Of a stretch of DNA of 27,463 bases, positions 14,161 to 22,807 are shown in pieces (position 1 is the stretch's first letter; the number at the start of each line of letters is the position of its first letter). A program made the translations under genes and the position numbers. Origin of the DNA: Gammaproteobacteria bacterium RIFCSPHIGHO2_12_FULL_37_14 (GTDB taxonomy: Bacteria; Pseudomonadota; Gammaproteobacteria; DSM-16500); contig MGXV01000026.1 in the NCBI GenBank assembly GCA_001801485.1, positions 1-27,463 of the forward strand, written 5' to 3'. The notes under the pieces were generated by a model. It ran no database searches and was not told the origin of the DNA. It worked only from the letters and a program-made list of their open reading frames with translations.

Positions 14161-15111
14161 TCATCCAATTTGCAATCGTCTCATCTTTGGCTCTATATCA
14201 CTCTTATAAAAATCTTCATTTTCTAAAGTTTTTAAAGCATCTTCTAATTCAAGCTCATTTGGATTGCTAAATAAAACGCAATCAATTTTATTTTTTTCTG
14301 TCTCCAATTGCATTTCTTCGTTTAATAAATGATGTATTTCATCACTCAATTGTTTTCGTTTGGAATTTGAAAAAAACACACTCCATGCTGTAAGCTGTCT
14401 ATTTATCATACCAAGCTGATCATCTATTTGTTTCATCGAATGTGATAATGCAAGCGATCTCTTTTCCAATGGATCAAAGAAAAATTTTCGATAACGGCCT
14501 GAAACATATTGCTCGAACAAATCCGTGAATTTCTTAGTGGAGATATTAGGTGGCGCTAAATAACTAACAATATGCAGCCAAAGTTCGGGCAACAAGGTAG
14601 CTTGTTTAATTAATGCATGACAACATAAAAACCGCTCTCGAAGTGAAATATGTTCTTGAAAGATATAGGCTTGATGGAAAGTAAGCTGATAGTTTTTCAT
14701 CCAGTACTGTATCTGGTTTGCGCTGAAGATATTCGCTAACAATTGATAGAAAGAGAGTGGCATCATTACATCATTTGGCAATATCGAAAATTGCTTAGCG
14801 TATTCACTTTGCGGATCTTGTAGCATACGCCAATAACTAATCCCTTTGTTTACAGCAAGATCAGAATCAAGTAAAAACCATAATTGCTTGTCACTGGAAT
14901 CTCCCTCTGTGCCAACGCCAATAACCGTCGCCATTCCTAGTGGGGTATTAACGCGATCCAAAAATTCAACACCATAATATTCAAGAGATGCAGCATCGAT
15001 AAGTAAATCTACGGGAGGACCCTTCTTGCGTGCTGCTATCTTTATTTCTTGTGCTTCTATTGAAACTACAAATTCTCGCATTTTCTGGTAGGTAGTAGGA
15101 TAATCAAGCAT
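14161..15111 (-). CDS. F-box-like protein with coiled coil, candidate effector
   Basis: About 316 residues from the ATG at 15111. A TTG at 15156 would extend it by 15 residues but has no ribosome binding site. Counting from that longer start, residues 48-109 contain F-L-D-R-V-x-TPLGMATVIGVG, then QLWFLLDSD and KGISYW. I have a weak memory of similar motifs in protozoan proteins. Residues 188-203, LLPELWLHIVSYLAPP, look like the opening of an F-box (L-P-x-E-L/I-x-x-x-I-x-x-Y-L), the motif that recruits host SKP1-cullin ubiquitin ligase and is known from Legionella effectors. Residues about 230-295 are charged and coiled-coil prone. There is no signal peptide. The motif is short and only the first helix is clear, so the F-box call is tentative. 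Confidence 0.6.
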   Translation of the reverse strand: MLDYPTTYQKMREFVVSIEAQEIKIAARKKGPPVDLLIDAASLEYYGVEFLDRVNTPLGMATVIGVGTEGDSSDKQLWFLLDSDLAVNKGISYWRMLQDPQSEYAKQFSILPNDVMMPLSFYQLLANIFSANQIQYWMKNYQLTFHQAYIFQEHISLRERFLCCHALIKQATLLPELWLHIVSYLAPPNISTKKFTDLFEQYVSGRYRKFFFDPLEKRSLALSHSMKQIDDQLGMINRQLTAWSVFFSNSKRKQLSDEIHHLLNEEMQLETEKNKIDCVLFSNPNELELEDALKTLENEDFYKSDIEPKMRRLQIG

Positions 15112-15163
15112 GAAAAATCTCTGATTAGATATGATTAGACGACAAATATAGCGCAAAAAATTA

Positions 15164-15183
15164 AAAAATTGTCGACAATTTTT
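15164..15183. terminator. Palindrome after htpG, possible terminator
   Basis: Perfect 20-base palindrome, AAAAATTGTC followed by GACAATTTTT, three bases past the htpG stop codon and followed on the minus strand by more T-rich sequence. The stem is AT-rich and weak, so it could instead be a protein-binding site upstream of the F-box-like gene. Confidence 0.35.
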
Positions 15184-15186
15184 ACA

Positions 15187-17103
15187 CTAAGATCCTATTC
15201 TTTCCATCCATAATTTATTCATCCGCTGTACGAAACCTGCCGGATCCGGGAGAGTGCTGCCTTCAGCCAGCAATGCCTGCTCATACAAAATATGTACCCA
15301 TTCATCTAACCATGTCTCACCTAATTCCTGATTTAATTTACGGACAATAGGATGTTCGGGATTGAGTTCAAGAATCGGTTTAACCTCCGTTACTTCCTGA
15401 CCAACTGCTTTTAATAAACGTTCCATTTGCGCACCCATTGCATTTTCATCTCTTACCAAACATACAGGTGAAGATGTCAAACGATGAGATAACCTAACTT
15501 CTTTAATTTGTTTATCCAGAATAGTCTGGATTTTTTTTAGCAAAGGATCGTAAGCTTGTTGCTGAATTTGATCTTTTCTTTCTTCAGCTTTTCTTTCTTC
15601 TACATTTTCATCGACAATTTCATCTAATTTTAAATCGCCTTTAGCAACCGATTGTAATGATTTGCCTTCATATTCAGATAAATGACTCACTACCCATTCA
15701 TCAATTCTATCGGTCATTAATAATACTTCAATATTATTTTTACGGAAAATTTCCAAATGCGGACTAGATTTTGCAGCTAATAAACTATCTGCCGTTAAAT
15801 AATAAATCTTCTTTTGTTTTGGCTTCATACGTTTTATGTAATCATCAAATGATACCGTTTGCTCAACACCATCATCTTGAGAACTAGAAAACCGTAATAA
15901 TTTTGCCACTCGGGTACGATTAGCGAAATCTTCGGCTGGTCCTTCTTTCAAGACATTCCCAAATTCTTTCCAAAAAAGAGTATATTTAGCTGGGTCATCT
16001 TGTGCCAATCGATCTAAGAGATCTAATGTATGTCTAACCAAGGCACTGCGGAGCTTTGGAATAGAGGCATGGTCTTGTAATATTTCTCGAGAAATGTTTA
16101 ATGGTAATGCAGTAGTATCAATAATACCGCGCACAAAACGTAAATAATTCGGCACAAATTGTTCCACTTGATCCATGATAAAAACGCGCTGCACATATAA
16201 TTTCAAACCATAATGTTTATCTCTTTGCCATAAATCGAGGGGGGCACGTTGTGGTAAATAGATTAGGCAAGTATAATCAATATTTCCGCCTTCAATTTTA
16301 TGATGGGTCCAAGTCAATGGATCTTCAAAATCATGCGATATATGCTTATAAAATTCTTTATATTGTTCATCGGTCACGTCGCTCTTAGGTAATGCCCATA
16401 ATGCAGTGACGCGATTAACCGTTTCCCATTCTTCAGTCGGCTTTTCATCTTCCGTTCGTTTTAACATTTGAATAGGAATATTCAAATGATCCGAATATTT
16501 TTTTACTATACTACGTAAGCGCCAATCATTTAAAAATTCATCTTCATCTTTTTTAAGATGTAAAATAACATCTGTACCTCTCGATGCTTTTTCGAGATTC
16601 TCAATAATATATTCGCCATCTCCACTAGATTCCCAGCGCACACCATGCTCTACACTTAATCCAGCGCGACGGCTGATAACCGTTACTTTGTCCGCAATAA
16701 TAAATGCTGAATAAAATCCAACACCAAATTGACCAATCAGATGCGCATCCTTTTTTTGATCGCCACTTAAACGTGTTAAAAATTCACGTGTACCAGATTT
16801 AGCAATCGTTCCTAAATTACTAACAACTTCATCACGATTCATACCGATACCGTTATCACTAATCGTGATAGTTCTTGCTTCTTTATCAAAATTTATTTTT
16901 ATTAATAAGTTTGAGTCAGATTCATAAAGCGCAGGATCAGATAGCGCTTCGAAACGTAACTTATCAATCGCATCAGAAGAATTGGAAATCAGTTCGCGTA
17001 AAAAAATTTCTTTATTGCTATAAAGTGAGTGAACGACGATATCTAATAATTGTTTAACTTCAGCTTGAAAGCTTAACTTTTCTTGGCGCGCATTAACAGT
17101 CAT
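15187..17103 (-). CDS. htpG: Molecular chaperone HtpG (Hsp90)
   Basis: 638 residues from the ATG at 17103, chosen because TGGAGA lies six bases upstream and homologues start MTVNARQEKLSFQAEVKQLL; an in-frame TTG at 17118 is unlikely. The GHKL ATPase domain shows NSSDAIDKLR (ATP-binding Asn), DNGIGM, LGTIAKSGT and GQFGVGFYSAF. The middle domain has FVRGIIDTTALPLNISREIL with the conserved Arg, and the C-terminal dimerisation domain ends near NKLWMERIGS. It is the cytosolic ATP-dependent chaperone. It lacks the charged linker of eukaryotic Hsp90. It is single-gene and preceded by a sigma-32-type promoter. Confidence 0.97.
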   Translation of the reverse strand: MTVNARQEKLSFQAEVKQLLDIVVHSLYSNKEIFLRELISNSSDAIDKLRFEALSDPALYESDSNLLIKINFDKEARTITISDNGIGMNRDEVVSNLGTIAKSGTREFLTRLSGDQKKDAHLIGQFGVGFYSAFIIADKVTVISRRAGLSVEHGVRWESSGDGEYIIENLEKASRGTDVILHLKKDEDEFLNDWRLRSIVKKYSDHLNIPIQMLKRTEDEKPTEEWETVNRVTALWALPKSDVTDEQYKEFYKHISHDFEDPLTWTHHKIEGGNIDYTCLIYLPQRAPLDLWQRDKHYGLKLYVQRVFIMDQVEQFVPNYLRFVRGIIDTTALPLNISREILQDHASIPKLRSALVRHTLDLLDRLAQDDPAKYTLFWKEFGNVLKEGPAEDFANRTRVAKLLRFSSSQDDGVEQTVSFDDYIKRMKPKQKKIYYLTADSLLAAKSSPHLEIFRKNNIEVLLMTDRIDEWVVSHLSEYEGKSLQSVAKGDLKLDEIVDENVEERKAEERKDQIQQQAYDPLLKKIQTILDKQIKEVRLSHRLTSSPVCLVRDENAMGAQMERLLKAVGQEVTEVKPILELNPEHPIVRKLNQELGETWLDEWVHILYEQALLAEGSTLPDPAGFVQRMNKLWMERIGS

Positions 17104-17137
17104 GGTCAATCTCCACAAAATATAACTTATTACAGCT

Positions 17138-17165
17138 ATATAGGAACGAAAATGAAATATTCAAG
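17138..17165 (-). promoter_or_regulatory. Sigma-32-like heat-shock promoter of htpG
   Basis: On the minus strand CTTGAA (17160-17165), fourteen bases, then TCCTATAT (17138-17145). The heat-shock consensus is CTTGAA with CCCCATnT at 13-15 bases; the -10 here agrees at 6 of 8 positions. The position about 35 bases before the start codon and the identity of the gene both support it. Confidence 0.55.
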
Positions 17166-17219
17166 TCCAATACCTACCCGTCGCGGAAAATAGCATAAGA
17201 AAACAATCTAAATCAAGGG

Positions 17220-18293
17220 TTAACGCCGCAGTAATTTATTGGATAAAAATAGGCTAGCTAAGGTAAATATAAAGAGTGGGAGGAGTGCCGCTAAAAACGC
17301 CGGCAATTGGTAAACAACGCACAGTTGACCCAAAAAAGCATTGCCAATAAAAAAAATAAATCCTACTAAAATACCTATCATTAAGCGCCAACCCAAGGTT
17401 GCGGTGTTTAATGTTCCTAAAACAAAAGGGATCGCAAGAAAAACCATTACCAGCGACATGAGTGGTTGGAAAATTCGCTGCCAAAATTCATATTGGTATA
17501 CCCTGGCTTGTAAGCCATTTTTTTCTAAATAGCGAGCAAATTTATCGAGTTTAGTCAATGACATTTCATCAGCATCAATTAATCCGACATTGAGTAGGTT
17601 AGGATTAAATTGTAAATTCCAAGGAACATGTAAATAAGAGTGGCTTTTCGTTTGATTGTCATAAAAAGTAGTTTTTACCACATCGTTCATTTGCCATTGC
17701 TCATCTTTTAAAGACAAGCTCTTAGCAAAATAGGCCGCTTCTAAACGATGTTTATCATCAAACTGGTAACGGGTGACTCCTTCTAATAATTCCCGACTAG
17801 CGATGCGCTGTATATGAATAAAATTATTATCCACATGAAACCAAATACCCGCTGCCGTGACGACTGCTTGGCCAGCATTGCGTGCATTTTCTTTGAGCAT
17901 CACTGCTCGATAATTTAATCGAGGCGCAAATAACTCACCTACTGTACTGATAAATAAAATTAATAACAAAGCTGCGCTCAACACACTATAGATAACACGC
18001 ATAACAGAAAATCCGGACGTGCGCATAATTGACAATTCACGATAAGACGATAAAATGCTCAGCCCCACAATACTTCCTAATAAAATTAGAATAGGTGAAA
18101 AATGATAGAGTTCATTGGGTAAACGCAATAAAACAAAAGAGATGGCTTCACTGATCTCGTAATCCCCTGATCCGATATTTTTTAATTCTTGCAATAACAT
18201 AATCAGCAACATCACACTCGCAACAATGAGTGTAATGATAGTTGTCGCCAGCATAATCACTTTTGAAATATAACGATCAAGTATATTAATCAT
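17220..18293 (-). CDS. lptG: LPS export ABC transporter permease LptG
   Basis: 357 residues of the YjgP/YjgQ family. Membrane helices lie near residues 10-35, 55-80 and 95-120, then a periplasmic beta-jellyroll (about 130-260), then three more helices (about 275-355). It forms, with LptF and the LptB ATPase, the inner-membrane complex that extracts lipopolysaccharide and passes it to LptC-LptA. DRYISKVIM at the start and RELSIMRTSGFSVMRV in the coupling loop (about 90-105, contacting LptB) are characteristic. It overlaps lptF by four bases (ATGA). The C-terminus ends in LSNKLLRR. Confidence 0.93.
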   Translation of the reverse strand: MINILDRYISKVIMLATTIITLIVASVMLLIMLLQELKNIGSGDYEISEAISFVLLRLPNELYHFSPILILLGSIVGLSILSSYRELSIMRTSGFSVMRVIYSVLSAALLLILFISTVGELFAPRLNYRAVMLKENARNAGQAVVTAAGIWFHVDNNFIHIQRIASRELLEGVTRYQFDDKHRLEAAYFAKSLSLKDEQWQMNDVVKTTFYDNQTKSHSYLHVPWNLQFNPNLLNVGLIDADEMSLTKLDKFARYLEKNGLQARVYQYEFWQRIFQPLMSLVMVFLAIPFVLGTLNTATLGWRLMIGILVGFIFFIGNAFLGQLCVVYQLPAFLAALLPLFIFTLASLFLSNKLLRR

Positions 18294-19387
18294 CGTCTAA
18301 GCATTCGCCATTTCATGACACCCAACAAAACTAACGCAATTAAAATGACTACCATACCATGAACCCACCACATTCCTACTGCAACGGATATCACACCTTC
18401 CTCCATCCAACGCCTAGCAGCAAATAGTAAATTAATGTAGACAATATAAACCAAAATAGCTGGTAATAAGGATAAATATCTAGCTTGTCGTGGTTGTAAT
18501 GAAATGAGAGGTATAGCGAGCATGGCTAATAAAAATGTTGAGATAGCAATCGAAAATCGCCACTGTAACTCGGCTGCACGTTTTGGATTAGCATAATCTT
18601 GCCATAATTGTGAGGTTGATAGTGATTCATCTTCTTGATGTGCAACATGCACATTGCCAGTTGGCATTCGCACCGTATATTTGCCATATTGGGTAATCGT
18701 ATAATCATTTTGTCCCGGCGTACCTTCATAACGATAGCCTTGCGTCGTAACAAAAAATTGTTCTTGTGAGGTGTTTTTAGTTTGATAACCTTGTTTAGCA
18801 AAAACTAATTTCCATGCATTCTGTTGCTGCATCCCACTGGCTTCTTTACCTTCAGCTAAAAATACATTTTCAGCACGTTGCCTATCGCGAGATAGTTTTT
18901 CAACATACATGACGCGATTTCCATCTGGGCTAACCTGGAACCGACCAGGTATCAACGTTTCGATTAAATGGAGAGTCGCTTCATTGCTCTCCATCATCTG
19001 TTGTCGTTTAGCGGAAATAAAAGGATTCACCCATAGCATGAGTGCTAACACTATCATCGATACGATGAATGCTATCCAAACAGTTAAATACATCAAGCGC
19101 TGATTACTAAAACCACACATTTGTAAAATTGACATTTCACATTGCGTAGCTAATTTACCGTAGGCTAGCAAAATACCGAGATATAATCCCAATGGCAATA
19201 AAAGAGCAAGCAAATAAGGAACTTCAAAACTAACCAGTTGAAATAATACATTCGTTGGAATTTTACCTACTGCGGCGTAATTCATATACCGAACAATTTG
19301 CTGGCAAAGAAAAGCCAGCAACAAAATGCTTGTTATCAACACTAATGCATTCAATACTTCTCGCGTTAAATATCGGGTAATAATCAC
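18290..19387 (-). CDS. lptF: LPS export ABC transporter permease LptF
   Basis: 365 residues of the YjgP/YjgQ family. It begins at a GTG (19387) with GAGG six bases upstream: MIITRYLTREVLNALVLITS. Features are the ATQCEMSILQMCGFSNQRLM coupling loop for LptB (about 75-105), helices near 15-35, 50-75, 100-125, a periplasmic domain (about 130-260) and three C-terminal helices. It is the partner of LptG in lipopolysaccharide export. The pair is divergent from pepA, the usual gammaproteobacterial arrangement. A TATAAT is visible on the minus strand (19425-19430), 37 bases before the start, without a canonical -35. Its presence implies that this organism makes lipopolysaccharide. Confidence 0.94.
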   Translation of the reverse strand: MIITRYLTREVLNALVLITSILLLAFLCQQIVRYMNYAAVGKIPTNVLFQLVSFEVPYLLALLLPLGLYLGILLAYGKLATQCEMSILQMCGFSNQRLMYLTVWIAFIVSMIVLALMLWVNPFISAKRQQMMESNEATLHLIETLIPGRFQVSPDGNRVMYVEKLSRDRQRAENVFLAEGKEASGMQQQNAWKLVFAKQGYQTKNTSQEQFFVTTQGYRYEGTPGQNDYTITQYGKYTVRMPTGNVHVAHQEDESLSTSQLWQDYANPKRAAELQWRFSIAISTFLLAMLAIPLISLQPRQARYLSLLPAILVYIVYINLLFAARRWMEEGVISVAVGMWWVHGMVVILIALVLLGVMKWRMLRR

Positions 19388-19501
19388 TCAATGCCTCGCC
19401 GCCACCTTAACTGCCATTTCTAGGATTATATCGATTTCCTAGTAGCAAATCATTCGGTTTGAATTGATAATATAGAACTAGAAATTCTTGACGGAGCAAT
19501 T

Positions 19502-20989
19502 ATGAAATTTAGTATTAAAGTGACACATGCTGAAAAACAACAAAAAACTTGCCTTATTCTTGGGGTATACGAAGAAGGAAAACTCACCCCCACTGGAATA
19601 GAAGTTAATAAACAATGTGATGGCGCTATCGCTAAACTGCTAAAAGAAGGTATTTTTCAAGGAAAAATGGGGCAAACCTTACCTCTTTTTCAATGTTCAC
19701 CTTTTGCATGTATTCTATTAGTCGGTTGTGGTAAAGAAGCTGCGCTGACTCCAACACTATTCAAAAAAATCGCCGTGTCAAGTATACGAGCCGCTCTTGC
19801 GTATAAAGTAAAAGAAGCTATTTGCTATCTTGGTGAAATCAACTTAAAACAGCGATCATTGTCTTGGAAAGTAAAACAACTGGTAGAAGCAAGCGGCGAA
19901 GCTTCCTACCGCTTCGATACCTTCAAAACTGAAAAAGAACCTGCGCCAACATTAAAAGAACTGATCATTGATATCCCCAACATAAAAGATCAAAAATCAT
20001 GCGAACTGGGATTAAAACAAGGCCAAGCCATTGCAGAAGGAGTAGCCTATACCAAGAATTTAGCTAATCTACCCAGCAATATTTGTACGCCTAGCTACCT
20101 AGCAAAACAAGCCCAAGCCTTGGCTAAACATTATCCATCCATCCGCGTAAAAATTATCGAAGAAAAAGAGATGAAGAAATTAGGGATGGGCGCCATATTA
20201 GCTGTTTCGCAAGGTAGTGCACAAGCTGCCAAATTAATTTGTCTTGAATACAAAGGCTCGAGCAAAAAGAAACCCATTGCTTTAGTAGGAAAAGGAATTA
20301 CTTTTGATACCGGTGGTAATTCTTTGAAAACGCCCGATAACATGGTTGGAATGAAATATGACATGTGTGGCGCAGCTACTGTACTCGGCGTGATAAAAGC
20401 AACCGCCATATTAAAATTGCCTATTCATTTAATTGGTATTATTCCCACCGCTGAAAATATGCCTGGTGGCACAGCCTACAAACCCGAAGATATTCTTACG
20501 AGCTTATCAGGACAGACCATTGAAGTGATTAGCACGGATGCCGAAGGACGCTTAATTCTCGCCGATGCCCTAACCTATTGTGAACGCTATCAACCCGAAA
20601 GTGTAATTGATATTGCTACCTTAACGGGTGCTGTCGTCATTAGTCTAGGTTTTCATGCCACCGGGTTATTATCTAACCATCAACCACTCGCCACCACACT
20701 CTTAGCCGCTGGTGAAGAAAGCAACGATAGAGTGTGGCAACTCCCTTTGTGGGATGAGTATCAAGAGCAAATTAAGAGTCCTTTTGCTGATATGACTAAT
20801 TCCGGAGGCCGAACAGCCGGTACTATTACTGCAGCTTGTTTTCTGTCACGATTCACCAAAAAATATCACTGGGCTCATCTGGATATTGCCGGCACGGGAG
20901 CCATGATGATGGGAACAGCTGAGCGCATGGCAACCGGCCGACCTGTCCCCATGTTGATGAGCTATCTAATGGGACAATCCGATAAATGA
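19502..20989 (+). CDS. pepA: Leucyl aminopeptidase PepA
   Basis: 495 residues, the normal length. The N-terminal macro-like domain (1-165) is followed by the M17 catalytic domain: LVGKGITFDTGGNSLKTPDNMVGMKYDMCGAA (metal Lys and Asp), IPTAENMPGGTAYKPEDI, and the signature STDAEGRLILADALTY, with the second metal site in AHLDIAGTG. It is a cytosolic hexameric aminopeptidase; in Escherichia coli PepA also binds DNA at carAB and cer sites, but I cannot say whether that holds here. GGAG lies six bases before the ATG. Its stop overlaps the holC start (ATGA), and the order lptF divergent from pepA-holC is conserved in gammaproteobacteria. Confidence 0.95.
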   Translation: MKFSIKVTHAEKQQKTCLILGVYEEGKLTPTGIEVNKQCDGAIAKLLKEGIFQGKMGQTLPLFQCSPFACILLVGCGKEAALTPTLFKKIAVSSIRAALAYKVKEAICYLGEINLKQRSLSWKVKQLVEASGEASYRFDTFKTEKEPAPTLKELIIDIPNIKDQKSCELGLKQGQAIAEGVAYTKNLANLPSNICTPSYLAKQAQALAKHYPSIRVKIIEEKEMKKLGMGAILAVSQGSAQAAKLICLEYKGSSKKKPIALVGKGITFDTGGNSLKTPDNMVGMKYDMCGAATVLGVIKATAILKLPIHLIGIIPTAENMPGGTAYKPEDILTSLSGQTIEVISTDAEGRLILADALTYCERYQPESVIDIATLTGAVVISLGFHATGLLSNHQPLATTLLAAGEESNDRVWQLPLWDEYQEQIKSPFADMTNSGGRTAGTITAACFLSRFTKKYHWAHLDIAGTGAMMMGTAERMATGRPVPMLMSYLMGQSDK

Positions 20990-21408
20990 AAGTTGATTTT
21001 TATATATTTGAACAAGCCAGCGAAGAAAAAACTCGGCGTTTTGCCTGCCAATGTATTGAAACAGCCTACCACGAGCAAAAACAAATTTTTTTGTATGTTG
21101 ATAACCATGAAGAAGCTGAGCGGATGGATAAATTATTATGGATTTTCCGAGATGATAGTTTTTTACCTCATCAACTCTATCATGCATCGGATCATTCGCG
21201 CGCACCGATACTCATTGGCTATGACAAATCCATTGTCGCCCATCATGATGTCGTCGTGAATCTGAGCAAAAAAATACCGCCCTATGAACAGTTCGATCAT
21301 GTCATCGAAATTATATTTTCTGATATAATCGTGCAACAATTAGCACGAGAGCGTTATCGCTTTTACCGTGACCATAATTGTATAATAAATGTTCAGAAAA
21401 TAAATTAA
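20986..21408 (+). CDS. holC: DNA polymerase III subunit chi
   Basis: 140 residues beginning MKVDFYIFEQASEEKTRRFA and matching the chi family: CQCIETAYHEQKQIFLYVDN, RMDKLLWIFRDDSFLPH, DHSRAPILIGYD and a late VVNLSKKIPPYEQFDHVIEII. Chi binds psi and the single-stranded-DNA-binding protein tail, linking the clamp loader to SSB. It overlaps pepA by four bases. In most gammaproteobacteria valS follows directly; here an unrelated gene starts 26 bases after the holC stop. Confidence 0.92.
   Translation: MKVDFYIFEQASEEKTRRFACQCIETAYHEQKQIFLYVDNHEEAERMDKLLWIFRDDSFLPHQLYHASDHSRAPILIGYDKSIVAHHDVVVNLSKKIPPYEQFDHVIEIIFSDIIVQQLARERYRFYRDHNCIINVQKIN
21381..21386 (+). promoter_or_regulatory. Possible -10 element of the inserted gene, inside the holC end
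   Basis: A perfect TATAAT lies 48 bases before the ATG at 21435, within the last codons of holC. No good -35 stands 17 bases upstream. It would let the inserted gene be expressed apart from pepA-holC. Confidence 0.3.
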
Positions 21409-21434
21409 GAATCCAAACACTCAACGAGGAAAAA

Positions 21435-22790
21435 ATGATGTCGCCCAATCTACCTAAATTTTATATGAACGAGAAGTATTGCACAGAATTAAGCACCTGG
21501 TTAAAAAGCTTACCTTTAGATGCCATTATCGTCTTGCTTAAAAGTACTCACCTTATTACAAAAAAACCCTTTTACCCATATTCTTTTACGTTGGCGGTGA
21601 TAACAGCCTTTTGTCGAGATGGTTATAATGGAACACCACCTAATGATATGTTCTTCGGATATACTGCCACGGGTCTTAAAAATAACCATGAACAACATGG
21701 AATCAAGTGGAACCTAATCACTAAAAAGATCGGCATATGGTTTGTAGAGGTACTCGCTCTTATTTTAAATAAATCACCTCAAGATCCGAAAGGAAGAAGA
21801 GTGAAAAAATTAACCGCCATGCATCCAAATCATGAACCTTTCAAACACAAATTTCACTATTCGAAAACAGATGTAGCAGAGCTAAAAAAAGAGAGCGTGG
21901 TTGCGCCTATTTCTCAAATAAGCAGAAACGGCGGTATACCTAAATATACAGTCGATGTAGCGGCCTGCGATAATTTAATTACATCATTGTGTGCGCTCAA
22001 TCACCGAGCACCTTATCCAGAAATAATGACTTGGATGAACATCGAACCTACCTATTTTCATCAGTCTGTTCAAGATTCTAATCCGTCGAAAAAAAATTAT
22101 GGTATGACATTCATTGAATTAAAAAAATGGAAGCATGTAAATATCGAATTTAATGCTGCGCTAAATCGGCAAGAGCCTTCTTCCTGGATAAAGCCTTGGA
22201 TGAACATCGAGCCTGGACGTTTTCATCCGCCTACTCAAGATTCCAATCAGTCGAAAAGAAGTAGCATAACATTCATTGATGCAAATTCAACCACCCCAAA
22301 AAAACAGAAGCATGCAAATCATGATTATATAACTATCGAATCTGATGATGATGCTATGAATGATATAGATGTTGTGGATGCGGTGGATGCTCGTGTGATT
22401 AAACATGAAAATTCGTCCACTGAAACTACTATTACTCCCATCTCCCCTCTTAATCAACCATCTGTTCTATCACTTTTTAATAGCAATAGCTTTTTTAACA
22501 ATAACATCAATAACAATAATCACTGTAACGAAACTCATTCTCCACATATGCTACCTCAGGTTAGGATGGATAGTTCTACCGAAGAGCAATTAAAAGAAGA
22601 AATCATTCGATTACAGCGTGTCACCGCTCTACAACAAGAAACCATAGACAAACAGCAGCGAGAGATTCAGATGATGAAGGATATAAATTATGCATTAAAT
22701 ACGCAATGTTTAGAGTCGCAGCTAAATTTAAATGAATTGCAGGAACAGTTAAAGAACCATGAGCCCGTACGATCTACGAGACGACAATGA
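21435..22790 (+). CDS. Unknown Asn-rich coiled-coil protein inserted between holC and valS, candidate effector
   Basis: 451 residues from the ATG at 21435, which has GAGG five bases upstream; an in-frame TTG at 21378 inside holC is unlikely. Residues 1-190 look globular (PKFYMNEKYCTELSTWLKSL at the start, then a hydrophobic IGIWFVEVLALILN). A motif of about 35 residues occurs twice (from 200 and 255): WMNIEP-x-x-FH-x-x-x-QDSN-x-SK-x(n)-TFI. Then come PKKQKH (288-293), YITIESDDD (298-306, like a SUMO-interacting motif: hydrophobic strand plus acidic run), an acidic stretch, an Asn-rich tract (about 350-366) and a C-terminal coiled coil (about 383-441). These features are eukaryote-like and there is no signal peptide. 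No known family recognised. Translation probably couples only loosely to valS, 17 bases downstream. Confidence 0.7.
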   Translation: MMSPNLPKFYMNEKYCTELSTWLKSLPLDAIIVLLKSTHLITKKPFYPYSFTLAVITAFCRDGYNGTPPNDMFFGYTATGLKNNHEQHGIKWNLITKKIGIWFVEVLALILNKSPQDPKGRRVKKLTAMHPNHEPFKHKFHYSKTDVAELKKESVVAPISQISRNGGIPKYTVDVAACDNLITSLCALNHRAPYPEIMTWMNIEPTYFHQSVQDSNPSKKNYGMTFIELKKWKHVNIEFNAALNRQEPSSWIKPWMNIEPGRFHPPTQDSNQSKRSSITFIDANSTTPKKQKHANHDYITIESDDDAMNDIDVVDAVDARVIKHENSSTETTITPISPLNQPSVLSLFNSNSFFNNNINNNNHCNETHSPHMLPQVRMDSSTEEQLKEEIIRLQRVTALQQETIDKQQREIQMMKDINYALNTQCLESQLNLNELQEQLKNHEPVRSTRRQ

Positions 22791-22807
22791 AATAAGAGTA
22801 AGCCAAC

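Noticed and set aside
4098..20989. The two M17 aminopeptidases as a recent duplication
   Set aside because: They differ in length, N-terminal domain and signature box (DTDAEGR versus STDAEGR), which fits two old paralogous lineages.
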